DNA from: Nitrospirota bacterium
Lineage (GTDB): Bacteria > Nitrospirota > Thermodesulfovibrionia > UBA6902
DNA: 49,537 nucleotides
Direction of reading: 5' to 3'
Assembly: GCA_016213945.1 (NCBI GenBank)
Contig: JACQZF010000011.1
Location: 1 to 49,537, forward strand
In this document: positions 11,291-19,626 of the stretch, in pieces
Layout of the letters: the number at the start of each line of letters is the position of its first letter
Position numbering within the stretch: position 1 is the stretch's first letter
Program-made: the position numbers and the translations under genes
The notes under the pieces: model-generated
Seen by the model: the letters and a program-made list of their open reading frames with translations, nothing else
Told to the model about the DNA's origin: nothing
Databases searched by the model: none

Positions 11291-11330
11291 TTTTAATTAA
11301 TGCCTATTTATAACTTCAGCGGTTTTTATT

Positions 11331-11398
11331 GTCATTCCGGCTTGCCCGGAATCCTTCTTTAAAAGAGATTCCCGACGCGCTTCGCTTGCGGGAATGAC
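11331..11398. repeat. R1 element, 68 bp
   Basis: Starts GTCATTCCGGCTTGCCCGGA and ends CTTGCGGGAATGAC; internal hairpins match the other R1 copies. The AAGGAGTGG right after its end is the Shine-Dalgarno of the next gene. Confidence 0.8.
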
Positions 11399-11410
11399 AA
11401 GGAGTGGAAT

Positions 11411-12388
11411 ATGAACATACTTATCACAGGCGGGACAGGGTTTATCGGGACACCTTTAAGCCGTGAACTGCGCAACGCCGGGCATACGGTTGTCGTCACC
11501 ACAAGACGCCCGTCAGATTCAAAGGACAAGCTGACATGGGACCCGCCGGCGCTTATTTCTGCCGACACAATTTCAGAATTTGATGCGGTCATCAACCTCG
11601 CCGGTGAGCCGATAGCGCCGGGACGCTGGACAAAAAAGCGCAAGGAACTCATCATGTCAAGCCGCGTAAATACGACACGCGCGCTCGTAGATTCAATGAA
11701 AAAAATAATCCCCCCTCGCCCCCCTTTAGAAAAGGGGGGATTTTCTAATATTCCCCTCTTTGATAAAGAGGGGTCAGGGGAGATTTTGAAAGGATTGCCG
11801 AAAGTCCTGATCAGCGCCTCTGCTATAGGCTACTACGGCGATCACAGGGATGAATACGTTACCGAGGATACCCCGCCTGCTTCAGATTTTCTCGCAGAGG
11901 TCTGCAAGGCATGGGAGGCGGAGGCTTTGAGGGCGCAGGAATTTGACATCCGGGTTGTGCTTGTCAGGATCGGAGGCGTGCTGGAATCAGACGGAGGCGC
12001 GCTGCCTGAGATGATGGTCCCTTTTAAATTTTTTCTCGGCGGCCCTATCGGAAGCGGGAAACAATGGTTTTCGTGGATTCACAGAGATGATGTTGTCGGC
12101 ATCATAAAGCACGCGCTTGAAAATGAATCAGTCTCCGGCCCTGTGAATGCTGCCGCGCCTAATCCGGTCACAAACAAAGAATTCAGCTCCGCGCTCGGAA
12201 AGACGCTTGGCAGGCCGTCGTGGCTTGCAGTTCCGGGTTTTATTGTAAAATTAACTCTCGGAGAACTTGGCGGCGTGCTCCTTACAGGGCAGCGGGTCCT
12301 GCCGGAGAAGGCGCTAAAAGCCGGGTATCATTTTAAATATACAGAAGTGAATGAAGCGCTGGCCGCAATATTAAGGGGAAGAAAATAA
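11411..12388 (+). CDS. TIGR01777-type NAD-dependent epimerase (SDR39U1 / YfcH family)
   Basis: Atypical short-chain dehydrogenase with Rossmann motif TGGTGFIG at residues 7-14, then VINLAGEPIAPGRWTKKRK, the signature SSRVN, LISASAIGYYGDH, the WE-EA stretch and a C-terminal DUF1731-like part (NPVTNKEFSSALGKTLGRP, then FIVKLTLGE). The substrate is unknown in all bacteria. Length 325 is about 25 above usual because two R2 copies (11709-11783) insert PPRPPLEKGGFSNIPLF and following residues between KKI and KVLISASA. The insertion stays in frame. ATG has AAGGAGTGG upstream. Followed after 4 nt by the ThrRS editing-domain gene. Confidence 0.88.
   Translation: MNILITGGTGFIGTPLSRELRNAGHTVVVTTRRPSDSKDKLTWDPPALISADTISEFDAVINLAGEPIAPGRWTKKRKELIMSSRVNTTRALVDSMKKIIPPRPPLEKGGFSNIPLFDKEGSGEILKGLPKVLISASAIGYYGDHRDEYVTEDTPPASDFLAEVCKAWEAEALRAQEFDIRVVLVRIGGVLESDGGALPEMMVPFKFFLGGPIGSGKQWFSWIHRDDVVGIIKHALENESVSGPVNAAAPNPVTNKEFSSALGKTLGRPSWLAVPGFIVKLTLGELGGVLLTGQRVLPEKALKAGYHFKYTEVNEALAAILRGRK
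11709..11783. repeat. two adjacent R2 palindromes inside the TIGR01777 gene
   Basis: First copy 11709-11740: CCCCCCTCGCCCCCCTTTAG and AAAAGGGGGGA. Second copy 11751-11783: TTCCCCTCTTTGATAAAGAG then GGGTCAGGGGAGA. Each is a C-run/G-run palindrome with a short loop. Translated in frame. Confidence 0.85.
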
Positions 12389-12392
12389 AATC

Positions 12393-12803
12393 ATGAAACT
12401 TGTCATGTTTTATGTACACGAGTGGTGGTATAAGACCGCGTCCAAAACCTTGTCTGATGTGCCTGACGCCGAGAAAGAGGAATCCATGAGCAATGCGGCA
12501 GTGGTCTTTTACCACTCAGAGGCGGAGGATGAAACGAACAGGGACAGCGTCATCCAGAAATTCGTCAAGAACACGAAATGGATTGCCGGTAAATTCAATA
12601 CAAAAAATGTCGTGCTCCATTCATTCAATCACCTGTCTGCGAGCAAGTCATCCCCGGAATTTGCGCAAGCCCTGCTTCACGAAGTTGAGGAGAGATTAAC
12701 GAGGACCGGTTATGCAGTGATGACCACGCCGTTTGGATATTTCAATGAATTCAAAATGCACGTGGCCGGAGATTCATTAGCGAAAGTGTATAAGGAGTTT
12801 TAG
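12393..12803 (+). CDS. free-standing threonyl-tRNA synthetase editing domain (archaeal type)
   Basis: 136 residues resembling the N-terminal editing domain of archaeal ThrRS (tRNA-Thr_ED, a D-aminoacyl-tRNA-deacylase-like fold): MKLVMFYVHEWWYKT at the start, VVLHSFNHLSASKSSPEFA in the middle, and the end motif TTPFGYFNEFKMHVAGDSLA, which is close to the archaeal one. No synthetase catalytic or anticodon domain is attached. In archaea the domain hydrolyses Ser-tRNA-Thr; a trans-editing role here is inference. The gene follows the epimerase by 4 nt and its stop overlaps the convergent epimerase gene by 4 nt. Confidence 0.75.
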   Translation: MKLVMFYVHEWWYKTASKTLSDVPDAEKEESMSNAAVVFYHSEAEDETNRDSVIQKFVKNTKWIAGKFNTKNVVLHSFNHLSASKSSPEFAQALLHEVEERLTRTGYAVMTTPFGYFNEFKMHVAGDSLAKVYKEF

Positions 12804-13807
12804 TCCTTCCACTTCAAACTCTTTAAAAACTGCTTGTTCTCCACAAACCATCTGACGGTATTTTCTACGCCCTTCTCAAGAGGCATCCTCGGTTTCCAGC
12901 CCAGAAGTTTTTTCGCCTTTTCTATATGCGCCCATGTCGCGGTAACATCAGCCGGATGCATTTTCAGTCTCTTGACTTTTGCCTTTATGCCGAGATTTTT
13001 TTCAAGGAGTCCGATGACATAATTGAGTTTTACGGGGTGATCGCCGCCCAGGTTGATTATCTCATAGCCCACAGGTCTTAACGCCCTTATTGTGCCGTCT
13101 GCAATATCATCGATATACGTGAAGTCTCTTGTCTGGCTTCCGTCCCCGAAAAGCGGAATAGGTTTGCCTGCGTCCATGTTTTTTACAAATTTAAAGATGC
13201 TCATGTCAGGTCTGCCCGCGGGACCGTACACGGTGAAGTACCTCAACACGGTTATATCAAGACCATAGAGATAATGATACGCATAGCAGAGCGCCTCCGC
13301 TCCTTTCTTAGTCGCGGAATACGGCGCAAGGGGCGTATCGGTTATTGAGGTCTCCTTAAACGGCATATCCAGTGACGCGTAAAGGCTTGAGGTGGAGGCG
13401 AGTACAAATTTTTTGACTTTATGGTCCTTGCAGCATTCAAGCAGGTTCAACGTCCCCTGTGTATTGGTTTGCAAATATACCCACGGGTCTTCTACTGACG
13501 CGCGGACACCTGCCCTTGCAGCGAGGTTGATGACAGCGTCGATTTTATTGCCGCTGAAAATCTTCTTTGTTTTTTTGTAATCGCCGATGTCAACTCTGTA
13601 GAATTTAAAGGCCGGATATTTTTTCAATATTCCAAGGCGCCACATTTTCAAGCGGGGATCGTAGTAGTTATTGATATTGTCAACGCCGATCACCTTCCTG
13701 TTCATCTCAAGCAGAAGCTGAGAGACCTTCCACCCAATAAAACCTGCACAGCCTGTAACGAGAATGGTCCTGCCTTTAAAATCTGTTTTTGCCGATGGCT
13801 TTTTCAT
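12800..13807 (-). CDS. NAD-dependent nucleotide-sugar epimerase (UDP-glucuronate 4-epimerase-like)
   Basis: Extended SDR enzyme of 335 residues. Rossmann motif TGCAGFIGWKVSQLL at about 19-33, DNINNYYDPRLK (typical of UDP-glucuronate/UDP-galacturonate epimerases), AARAGVRASVEDP, SSLYA in place of the usual SSVYG, catalytic YSATKKGAE (Tyr-x3-Lys), RYFTVYGPAGRPDM and DFTYIDDIADG. It likely supplies an acidic sugar nucleotide for the neighbouring polysaccharide cluster. Start has GAAGGGAAGAGG upstream. It is divergent from msbA and convergent with the ThrRS editing-domain gene. Confidence 0.88.
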   Translation of the reverse strand: MKKPSAKTDFKGRTILVTGCAGFIGWKVSQLLLEMNRKVIGVDNINNYYDPRLKMWRLGILKKYPAFKFYRVDIGDYKKTKKIFSGNKIDAVINLAARAGVRASVEDPWVYLQTNTQGTLNLLECCKDHKVKKFVLASTSSLYASLDMPFKETSITDTPLAPYSATKKGAEALCYAYHYLYGLDITVLRYFTVYGPAGRPDMSIFKFVKNMDAGKPIPLFGDGSQTRDFTYIDDIADGTIRALRPVGYEIINLGGDHPVKLNYVIGLLEKNLGIKAKVKRLKMHPADVTATWAHIEKAKKLLGWKPRMPLEKGVENTVRWFVENKQFLKSLKWKD

Positions 13808-13947
13808 ATAAATTCCTCTTCCCTTCTAAAAATATGCGATTTGTTATAATACAGCAGAAAAGCAGCCAAAGACAATACAGCCGGACTATAAACATGGTTT
13901 TTAAGGAATGTCTATTGTAGCGGCCCAAGGACCGCCTCTGCTTTCCT

Positions 13948-13976
13948 TTTCCATAATTTTACAAGTTGAGTATACT
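13948..13976 (+). promoter_or_regulatory. candidate promoter of msbA, leaderless
   Basis: TTTCCA (13948-13953), 17-bp spacer, TATACT (13971-13976). The ATG at 13983 begins 6 nt after the -10, right at the expected transcription start, and no Shine-Dalgarno is seen. Confidence 0.5.
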
Positions 13977-13982
13977 ATTAAC

Positions 13983-15698
13983 ATGCAAATTCTCAGGAAG
14001 ATAATCAGGCTTACAAAGCCCTACTGGCAGAAGGTTGTTATTGGAATTATTCTCAGCCTCCTTGTTTCCGGCATAACTGTGGCGATTGCATGGGCTGTTA
14101 AACCTGCGCTTGATGAAATATTAGCGGATAAAAAATATGAGTATCTGAAGCTTTTCCCGCTCGGCATTTTTCTGCTTATTTCATTAAAGGGTGTTTTGAA
14201 CTATGGACAGAATTACTTGATGAAAGCCGCCGGCCTTCAGCTTGTGAGAGATATGAGGAACAGGTTATTTAACCACGTACTTAACCTTCCGGTCGGTTAT
14301 TTCACAAAAGAATCTTCAGGCGTGATCATATCAAGGATTATGTATGACGCGGAAGCGCTGAGAAGTTTGATGTCGGATATCTTAAAAGCTTTTGTGCTTG
14401 AAATACCCACGGTAATATTCCTTCTCGGCCTCGCGTTTTACAGGAGCTGGAGTCTGACTTTGATGACGCTGGCGCTGCTTCCTTTAATGGCGTACAGCAC
14501 AAGAAAATTGGGCAAGAGCGTCAAGAAAAAAAGAAAAGAGGCCCAGAGGAAACTGTCCTTCCTGACACAAAAAGTCGGTGAAAGCATCCTGGGAGTGCGA
14601 ATAATCAAGGTATTTACCCGTGAAAGATCAAAGAGCGAAAATTTCAGCGACGAGAACCGCAGATACTACAGGGAATTGCTGAGGGTTGAAAGATATAAAG
14701 AGTTCATAAAACTGGCAATTGAAATCATTACCGGCCTGGGGATCGCAGTTATTTTGTGGTACGGCGGCAATATGGTGATGAAAGGAACTATTACCACCGG
14801 TGATTTTGCGTCAATACTTGTCGCAATTTATATGATCTTTGGTCCGACAAGAAAAATAAGCGAGGCATATACCTCACTTCAGGAGACAAGGGCGTCTATT
14901 GAAAGAGTTGATACCCTGCTTGATGCCCCGCATGAGGAAAGCGGGCAAATAAAAATAGACAGTTTTAAGGATTCAATCAGATTTAAAAATGTATCTTTTG
15001 CGTATCCGGGAAGGAATTCTTCAGTTTTAAAGGATGTGGACCTTGAAATAAGGCATGGAGAAGTTATCGCGGTTGTCGGGCACAGCGGGGTCGGGAAGTC
15101 AACGCTGGTTGATTTAATACCCGGATTTCATAAACCTTCAAAGGGGAAAATAACCATCGATGGAATCGATATAAATGAGGTGGAACTATTGTCCCTTAGA
15201 AAGCTGATAGGTATTGTAAGCCAGGACATTATACTTTTCAATGATACAGTCAGGGAGAATGTAGGTTTTGGGCGTGAAGGCGCCGCGGAGGCGGAACTTA
15301 TCGAGGCGGCAAGACTTTCCCATGCCGATGCCTTCATAGAGGAGCTGCCGGAAAAATACGATACCGTGATAGGCGAAAGAGGCCTTAAACTCTCCGGCGG
15401 GCAAAAGCAGAGAATTGCCATCGCAAGGGCGATACTGAAAAACCCCCCGATCCTGATACTCGATGAAGCCACGTCCTCGCTCGATTCCGTATCCGAGGCG
15501 ATTGTGCAGGAGGCGCTGGAGAAATTAATGAAAGGCAGGACGACCATCGTGATAGCGCACAGGCTTTCTACAATCAGAAATGCGGACAGAATAGTGGTCC
15601 TTGATAAAGGCAGGATAGTTGACATAGGCTCACATGAACAGCTTATATCGAGGAATGACACGTACATGAAGCTCTATAATGCCTTTGCTCACGCCTGA
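13983..15698 (+). CDS. msbA: MsbA-type lipid A/lipid-linked oligosaccharide exporter ABC protein
   Basis: Half-size ABC exporter of 571 residues from ATG 13983: six-helix membrane domain (about 1-310), then an ATPase with Walker A GHSGVGKS, Q-loop in GIVSQDIILFNDTVRENV, signature LSGGQKQRIAIARA, Walker B ILILDEATSSLD and H-loop IAHRLSTI. A longer frame starts at 13908, but its extra residues (APQGPP-like) do not match the family, and the -10 box lies between the two. MsbA flips lipid A-core across the inner membrane; lipid-linked exopolysaccharide is an alternative substrate given the neighbours. First gene of the polysaccharide cluster. Confidence 0.88.
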   Translation: MQILRKIIRLTKPYWQKVVIGIILSLLVSGITVAIAWAVKPALDEILADKKYEYLKLFPLGIFLLISLKGVLNYGQNYLMKAAGLQLVRDMRNRLFNHVLNLPVGYFTKESSGVIISRIMYDAEALRSLMSDILKAFVLEIPTVIFLLGLAFYRSWSLTLMTLALLPLMAYSTRKLGKSVKKKRKEAQRKLSFLTQKVGESILGVRIIKVFTRERSKSENFSDENRRYYRELLRVERYKEFIKLAIEIITGLGIAVILWYGGNMVMKGTITTGDFASILVAIYMIFGPTRKISEAYTSLQETRASIERVDTLLDAPHEESGQIKIDSFKDSIRFKNVSFAYPGRNSSVLKDVDLEIRHGEVIAVVGHSGVGKSTLVDLIPGFHKPSKGKITIDGIDINEVELLSLRKLIGIVSQDIILFNDTVRENVGFGREGAAEAELIEAARLSHADAFIEELPEKYDTVIGERGLKLSGGQKQRIAIARAILKNPPILILDEATSSLDSVSEAIVQEALEKLMKGRTTIVIAHRLSTIRNADRIVVLDKGRIVDIGSHEQLISRNDTYMKLYNAFAHA

Positions 15699-15712
15699 GA
15701 ACAATACGTCTC

Positions 15713-15732
15713 ATAAGTCGTATACGACTTAT
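15713..15732. repeat. R6 perfect 20-bp palindrome
   Basis: ATAAGTCGTATACGACTTAT is fully self-complementary and lies between msbA and the first glycosyltransferase. A relative with small changes lies at 19597-19618, also between cluster genes. Confidence 0.75.
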
Positions 15733-15745
15733 TTCTTCCAAGAAG

Positions 15746-16834
15746 ATGCGAATACTTCATACAGAATGGTCCGACGGCCTGGGTGGACAGGAAAAGAGGG
15801 TGCTTACAGAGGCAGCCGGCCTGCTTGAAAGGGGACACTACGTTTCCATTGTGTGCAGGGGACATGCGAAGATAAAAAGTGAAGCCGTCCGCCTTGGGAT
15901 AAATGTACACACCCTTTCATTTAGAAAACCTTATGACATAGTTAGCATCATGGGCCTGGTGAAATTTTTGAAGGACAATAAATTCGATATTGTCAATACG
16001 CACAGCGGCGTTGATTCATGGATAGGAGGCATTGCGTCAAAGATCGCAAAAGTCCCTGTGCTCGTAAGAACGAGGCATCTGAATATTCCCCTGAAGCGGA
16101 ATATTTTCAATTTCATTCACTACCTCCCGGACGTTTATATTTCCTGCGGCGACAATATGCGGAACAATCTCATAATAAATTGCGGGTTCCCGGAGAACAA
16201 GGTTGTGAGTATTCCAACCGGTGTTGGTATGGAATTCTTTGACGTGAAAAAAAATAAGGAAACAAAAATCAAATATGGACTGGATATTAATTCGCCTGTG
16301 ATAACGAACGTAGGGATATTAAGAAGTGTCAAAGGACACGAGGTGACCCTGCAATCGGTAAAGGCCGTTACAGATGTTTTCCCTGACGCTAAATTTCTGA
16401 TAGTGGGAGACGGCCCGAGGCAGGAGGCGCTTGTGAAATTTGCAAAGGACCTCGGTATCGCAAAGCACGTAATATTCACCGGCTTTGTAAAAGATATTCC
16501 CGGAATTTATTCATTCACGGATGTAGCCATTCTGAGTTCCTGGTCTGAAGGATTGCCCCAAGGGCTTCTCCAGGCTATGGCCGCAGGCGTTCCTGTTGTC
16601 GCTACAAAAGTAGGCGGCGTGCCTGAAGTTGTTATCAATGAGAAAACAGGCCTTCTCATTGCCCCCGGAGATCATGAGGGACTTGCTAAAGGCATAATCC
16701 GGATTCTCAATAATCAGAATGAGGCCAAAAGTTTTTCCGGGAACGCGAAAGAGCTTGTAATGAGAGGGCATTCAGTGAATCATATGATTGATAAGATAGA
16801 AAGCCTTTATAAGAATCTGCTGGAGGCCAAATAA
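15746..16834 (+). CDS. GT4 family glycosyltransferase
   Basis: 362 residues with GT-B fold. N-terminus MRILHTEWSDGLGGQEKRVL (glycine-rich acceptor loop) and the C-terminal nucleotide-sugar site: GVGMEFFD, ILRSVKGHEVTLQ, FLIVGDGPRQEALV, FTGFVKDIP and SSWSEGLPQGLLQAMAAGVPVVATKVGGVPE, containing the E-x7-E signature. Transfers a sugar in LPS or capsule assembly; donor and acceptor are unknown. Its N-terminal motif is shared with the gene at 17729, suggesting duplication. ATG follows AAGAAG. Confidence 0.88.
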   Translation: MRILHTEWSDGLGGQEKRVLTEAAGLLERGHYVSIVCRGHAKIKSEAVRLGINVHTLSFRKPYDIVSIMGLVKFLKDNKFDIVNTHSGVDSWIGGIASKIAKVPVLVRTRHLNIPLKRNIFNFIHYLPDVYISCGDNMRNNLIINCGFPENKVVSIPTGVGMEFFDVKKNKETKIKYGLDINSPVITNVGILRSVKGHEVTLQSVKAVTDVFPDAKFLIVGDGPRQEALVKFAKDLGIAKHVIFTGFVKDIPGIYSFTDVAILSSWSEGLPQGLLQAMAAGVPVVATKVGGVPEVVINEKTGLLIAPGDHEGLAKGIIRILNNQNEAKSFSGNAKELVMRGHSVNHMIDKIESLYKNLLEAK

Positions 16835-16867
16835 ATATTAATCAGTAATTAGTATGAATACCCGTTT

Positions 16868-16947
16868 GTCATGCCCGCAGGTAGTAAGCTGGCATCCAGA
16901 ACTTATTTAAAAGACTGGATTCCCGCTCAACAGACTGCGGGAATGAC
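16868..16947. repeat. R1 element, 80 bp
   Basis: Very close to the copy at 173-252, with the same length and the same ATTCCCGCTCAACAGACTGC core near the right end. Followed by ATGGACTCCTTAGTAAA, which has a relative after the third copy (36372-36388). Confidence 0.85.
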
Positions 16948-16989
16948 GCTTACGTATTTTTATATGGACTCCTTAGTAAATTACTTAAT

Positions 16990-17604
16990 GTGATACAAAT
17001 GGACAAAACTTATCTAACACTTGAATACAATTCAAAGTCCCGTTGGCTTAGTTACTGGCACCAGATCTCGGAAGCCCTTGAGGTCTCTCCTGCCAGCGTT
17101 CTGATAGTCGGAAAAGGAAGCGGCATTACGGGAAACGCGATCAAACAACTCAGCGCCGGGGGAACGAAAGTTGTAACAGTGGACATTAACAGCGCGGTCA
17201 ACCCTGATGTTGTGGGTGATGTGACCCGTCTTCCTTTTGAAGGCGACGCCTTTGATGTGGCGATATGCTGCCAGGTCCTGGAGCACATTCCCTTTGATAA
17301 ATTTCCTGACGCGCTGGGTGAATTACACAGGGTCGCAAAAAAGAGGGTCATCATCTCTTTGCCGCATAAGAGGAAGCACCTCAAGCTGATTTTCAAGCTA
17401 CCATTTTTAGAAGAGAAAACGATTATAATAAAACACCCTTTCACGGTAAAACGGTGCACGAGCGGACAGCACCACTGGGAGATCACAAGGGGAGTGACAA
17501 GGAGGCAGGTCATAAAAGAGATGAAAAAGTATTTCGATATAGAGAAAGAATTTTTAAATGAACTGAATTGCGAACACAGATTTTTTATATTGAGGAGAAA
17601 GTAA
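16990..17604 (+). CDS. class I SAM-dependent methyltransferase
   Basis: 204 residues. SAM-binding motif VLIVGKGSGITGNAI at about 38-52, the acidic residue in VVTVDIN, DVVGDVTRLPFEGDAFDVAICCQVLEHI (motifs II-III) and RVIISLPHK. Methyltransferase_11-like; probably methylates a sugar or lipid-linked intermediate, as it sits between two related GT4 genes. The first start is GTG 16990; ATG 16999 is an alternative. Neither has a clear Shine-Dalgarno. Confidence 0.8.
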   Translation: MIQMDKTYLTLEYNSKSRWLSYWHQISEALEVSPASVLIVGKGSGITGNAIKQLSAGGTKVVTVDINSAVNPDVVGDVTRLPFEGDAFDVAICCQVLEHIPFDKFPDALGELHRVAKKRVIISLPHKRKHLKLIFKLPFLEEKTIIIKHPFTVKRCTSGQHHWEITRGVTRRQVIKEMKKYFDIEKEFLNELNCEHRFFILRRK

Positions 17605-17610
17605 ATTCAA

Positions 17611-17715
17611 TTAACCACAGAGGCCACAGAGACTAATAGAGGATGAGCGGACTGCATTTTTATCTTCATAACTTCTTATCATCTCAACTTCTTTTCTCTG
17701 TGTTCTCTGTGGTGA
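17611..17715. repeat. R4 element (CCACAGAG inverted pair)
   Basis: TTAACCACAGAGGCCACAGA at 17611-17630 and CTCTGTGTTCTCTGTGG at about 17696-17712 form inverted arms around a 65-bp core that includes CATCTCAACTTCTTT. The core is partly shared with the copy at 43056. Confidence 0.75.
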
Positions 17716-17728
17716 AGAAAGATCCCAT

Positions 17729-18811
17729 ATGAATATCCTTCACACAGAGACATTGAAGAAATGGGGCGGCCAGCAGAACAGGATCCTGGCCGAAGCGACC
17801 GGCTTCATCAAGAGAGGCCATAAGGTTGTTATCGCATGTCACAAGGGCAGTGTTCTTGCGCAGAAGGCAAAACAGGCGGGCATAAAAGTGCATGAGATGA
17901 ACATGACAAAGAACGGTTATCTTCCGATCTTCATGAAGGTTAAGAGGATCATCAAGGATGAACAGATCGATCTGGTCTCGACCCACAGCTCCGTAGACAC
18001 CTGGGCGGGCGGAACAGCGGCAAAACTTTCCGGGAAGAAACTCGTAAGGTTCCGCCAGAACCTCTACCCTATCGGCAGGGGCCTGCTTGCGAAATTTATT
18101 TATTCGATACCTGACAGGCTTATCGCCAGCAGCGGCGCTATTAAAAACCTGCTCATACAGCGGGGTTTCAGAGAAGAGAAAATAGCGGTCATACCCGAAA
18201 CCTTTGATATGCAGATATTCAATCCTGACGTTAAAGACCTCCGGGAAGAGTTGAAAATATCGCCGGAGACGCTTATCATCGGCAATACATCCACATTTAC
18301 AGAGGTAAAAGGGCAGGAATATCTTTTACAGGCGTTTAACATTATCAGCAAAATGGTCCCATGTATATTATTATTTGCCGGCAGGCTGCCGGAGCCGGCC
18401 AGGAGCCGGTATCTTTCCCACGTTAGCCCGGAGTTCAGGGACAAAGTCATCTTCCTTGGACACAGGGACGATGTTCAACGGGTCTTAAAGACAATTGATA
18501 TTTTCGTGTATCCCTCGTGGCTGGAAGGGCTGGGCACCGCACTTGTTGAGGCAATGGCAATGGAAAGGGCTGTGGCTGTTTCCGATATCCCTACGTTCCG
18601 GGAATTCGTGGAAGACAATGTGAACGGCGTGTATTTCAAAGTCAAGGACCCGGATGATATAGCTGAAAAAGTCATCCTCCTTGCACGAAATAAAGACTTC
18701 AGAGAACAGCTTGGCAGCGGGGCAAGGGCCACCGCGCTTGAAAAGTTTACCCTTGACAGGATGATCGATCTGACAGAGGCATGTTATAAGGAGGTCCTTG
18801 ATGTTGCATGA
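17729..18811 (+). CDS. GT4 family glycosyltransferase
   Basis: 360 residues. N-terminal KKWGGQQNRILAEATGFI parallels the GGQEKR loop of the gene at 15746. C-terminal donor site: PETFDMQIF, TEVKGQEYLLQAF, LLFAGRLPEP, LGHRDDVQRVL and YPSWLEGLGTALVEAMAMERAV with the E-x7-E pair. Sugar specificity unknown. The end overlaps the polysaccharide deacetylase start by 11 nt, so the two are translationally coupled. The start lies at the edge of an R4 repeat. Confidence 0.88.
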   Translation: MNILHTETLKKWGGQQNRILAEATGFIKRGHKVVIACHKGSVLAQKAKQAGIKVHEMNMTKNGYLPIFMKVKRIIKDEQIDLVSTHSSVDTWAGGTAAKLSGKKLVRFRQNLYPIGRGLLAKFIYSIPDRLIASSGAIKNLLIQRGFREEKIAVIPETFDMQIFNPDVKDLREELKISPETLIIGNTSTFTEVKGQEYLLQAFNIISKMVPCILLFAGRLPEPARSRYLSHVSPEFRDKVIFLGHRDDVQRVLKTIDIFVYPSWLEGLGTALVEAMAMERAVAVSDIPTFREFVEDNVNGVYFKVKDPDDIAEKVILLARNKDFREQLGSGARATALEKFTLDRMIDLTEACYKEVLDVA

Positions 18812-19592
18812 TTCCATCCCTGTTACAATGTACCATCACATAGCTCCGACAGACAGGGAGCTGAATGTATTCCCGGAAATCTTTGAGGACCAGTTGAGAG
18901 TATTATCAAGCAAAGGCTGGAAGACACTTTCCGCCGATGAGTTTCTGCATTTCCTTCAGGACCCGAAGGACAAGCCTGAAAAATGTATCCTGCTGTCCCT
19001 TGACGACGGGTTTGCCGACAACTATGTTTACGCGTATCCCCTTTTGAAGAAATTTAATATGAAGGCCACAATTTTTATTGCCACAGATTTTATCAGGGAC
19101 GCGGACGTCGACAGGAGCTCTTTTGTCCCGCTCTCCCACAACCCCGCGTGGGCACTGGCCCCTACTGAAAGGAGCCCTGAGGTCATGTGCACATGGAAGG
19201 AACTTCATGAAATGGAAGACAGCGGACTGGTCGATATACAGTCTCACGGGATGACACACAAGACCTGGCAGTATATGAAGGAGAAAAGATATGCGGAACT
19301 AAAAGAAGACCTTGAAGGCGGCAAGGCCTTACTTGAGAAAAGGTTTTCAAAAACAATAAACCATCTCTGCTGGCCCAGGGGACATTACGATGAGGAAGGC
19401 ATAAGGATAGCGTGTGATGCTGGATATAAAGCCCTGTACACGACAGAGCGCGGCTGCAACACCGTCAAAAATTTAAAAGAGGTCAGCAGGCTGCCGGTCA
19501 GAAACAATAAGGGCGGATGGCTTTTGAAAAATGCGAGGATATATTCGTCTGTTCTGCTGACAAAATTATACCTTGCGATAAGAACGGGATGA
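18801..19592 (+). CDS. polysaccharide deacetylase (NodB domain)
   Basis: Metal-dependent carbohydrate esterase 4. Motif 1 LSLDDGFADNY with the catalytic and metal-binding Asp pair, motif 2 QSHGMTHKTW (H-x3-H), motif 3 CWPRGHYDEEG, and a C-terminal GYKALYTTERG. The N-terminus has VTMYHHIAP, typical of deacetylases of polysaccharide clusters. No signal peptide, so it probably acts on a cytoplasmic lipid-linked intermediate. ATG 18801 was chosen over TTG 18798 because AAGGAGGT lies about 6 nt upstream. Confidence 0.88.
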   Translation: MLHDSIPVTMYHHIAPTDRELNVFPEIFEDQLRVLSSKGWKTLSADEFLHFLQDPKDKPEKCILLSLDDGFADNYVYAYPLLKKFNMKATIFIATDFIRDADVDRSSFVPLSHNPAWALAPTERSPEVMCTWKELHEMEDSGLVDIQSHGMTHKTWQYMKEKRYAELKEDLEGGKALLEKRFSKTINHLCWPRGHYDEEGIRIACDAGYKALYTTERGCNTVKNLKEVSRLPVRNNKGGWLLKNARIYSSVLLTKLYLAIRTG

Positions 19593-19596
19593 AAAA

Positions 19597-19618
19597 AATA
19601 AGTCTTATAAGACCTATT
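19597..19618. repeat. R6 imperfect palindrome
   Basis: AATAAGTCTTATAAGACCTA followed by TT; related to the perfect palindrome at 15713-15732. Located between the deacetylase and kinase genes. Confidence 0.6.
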
Positions 19619-19626
19619 ACGAAACT

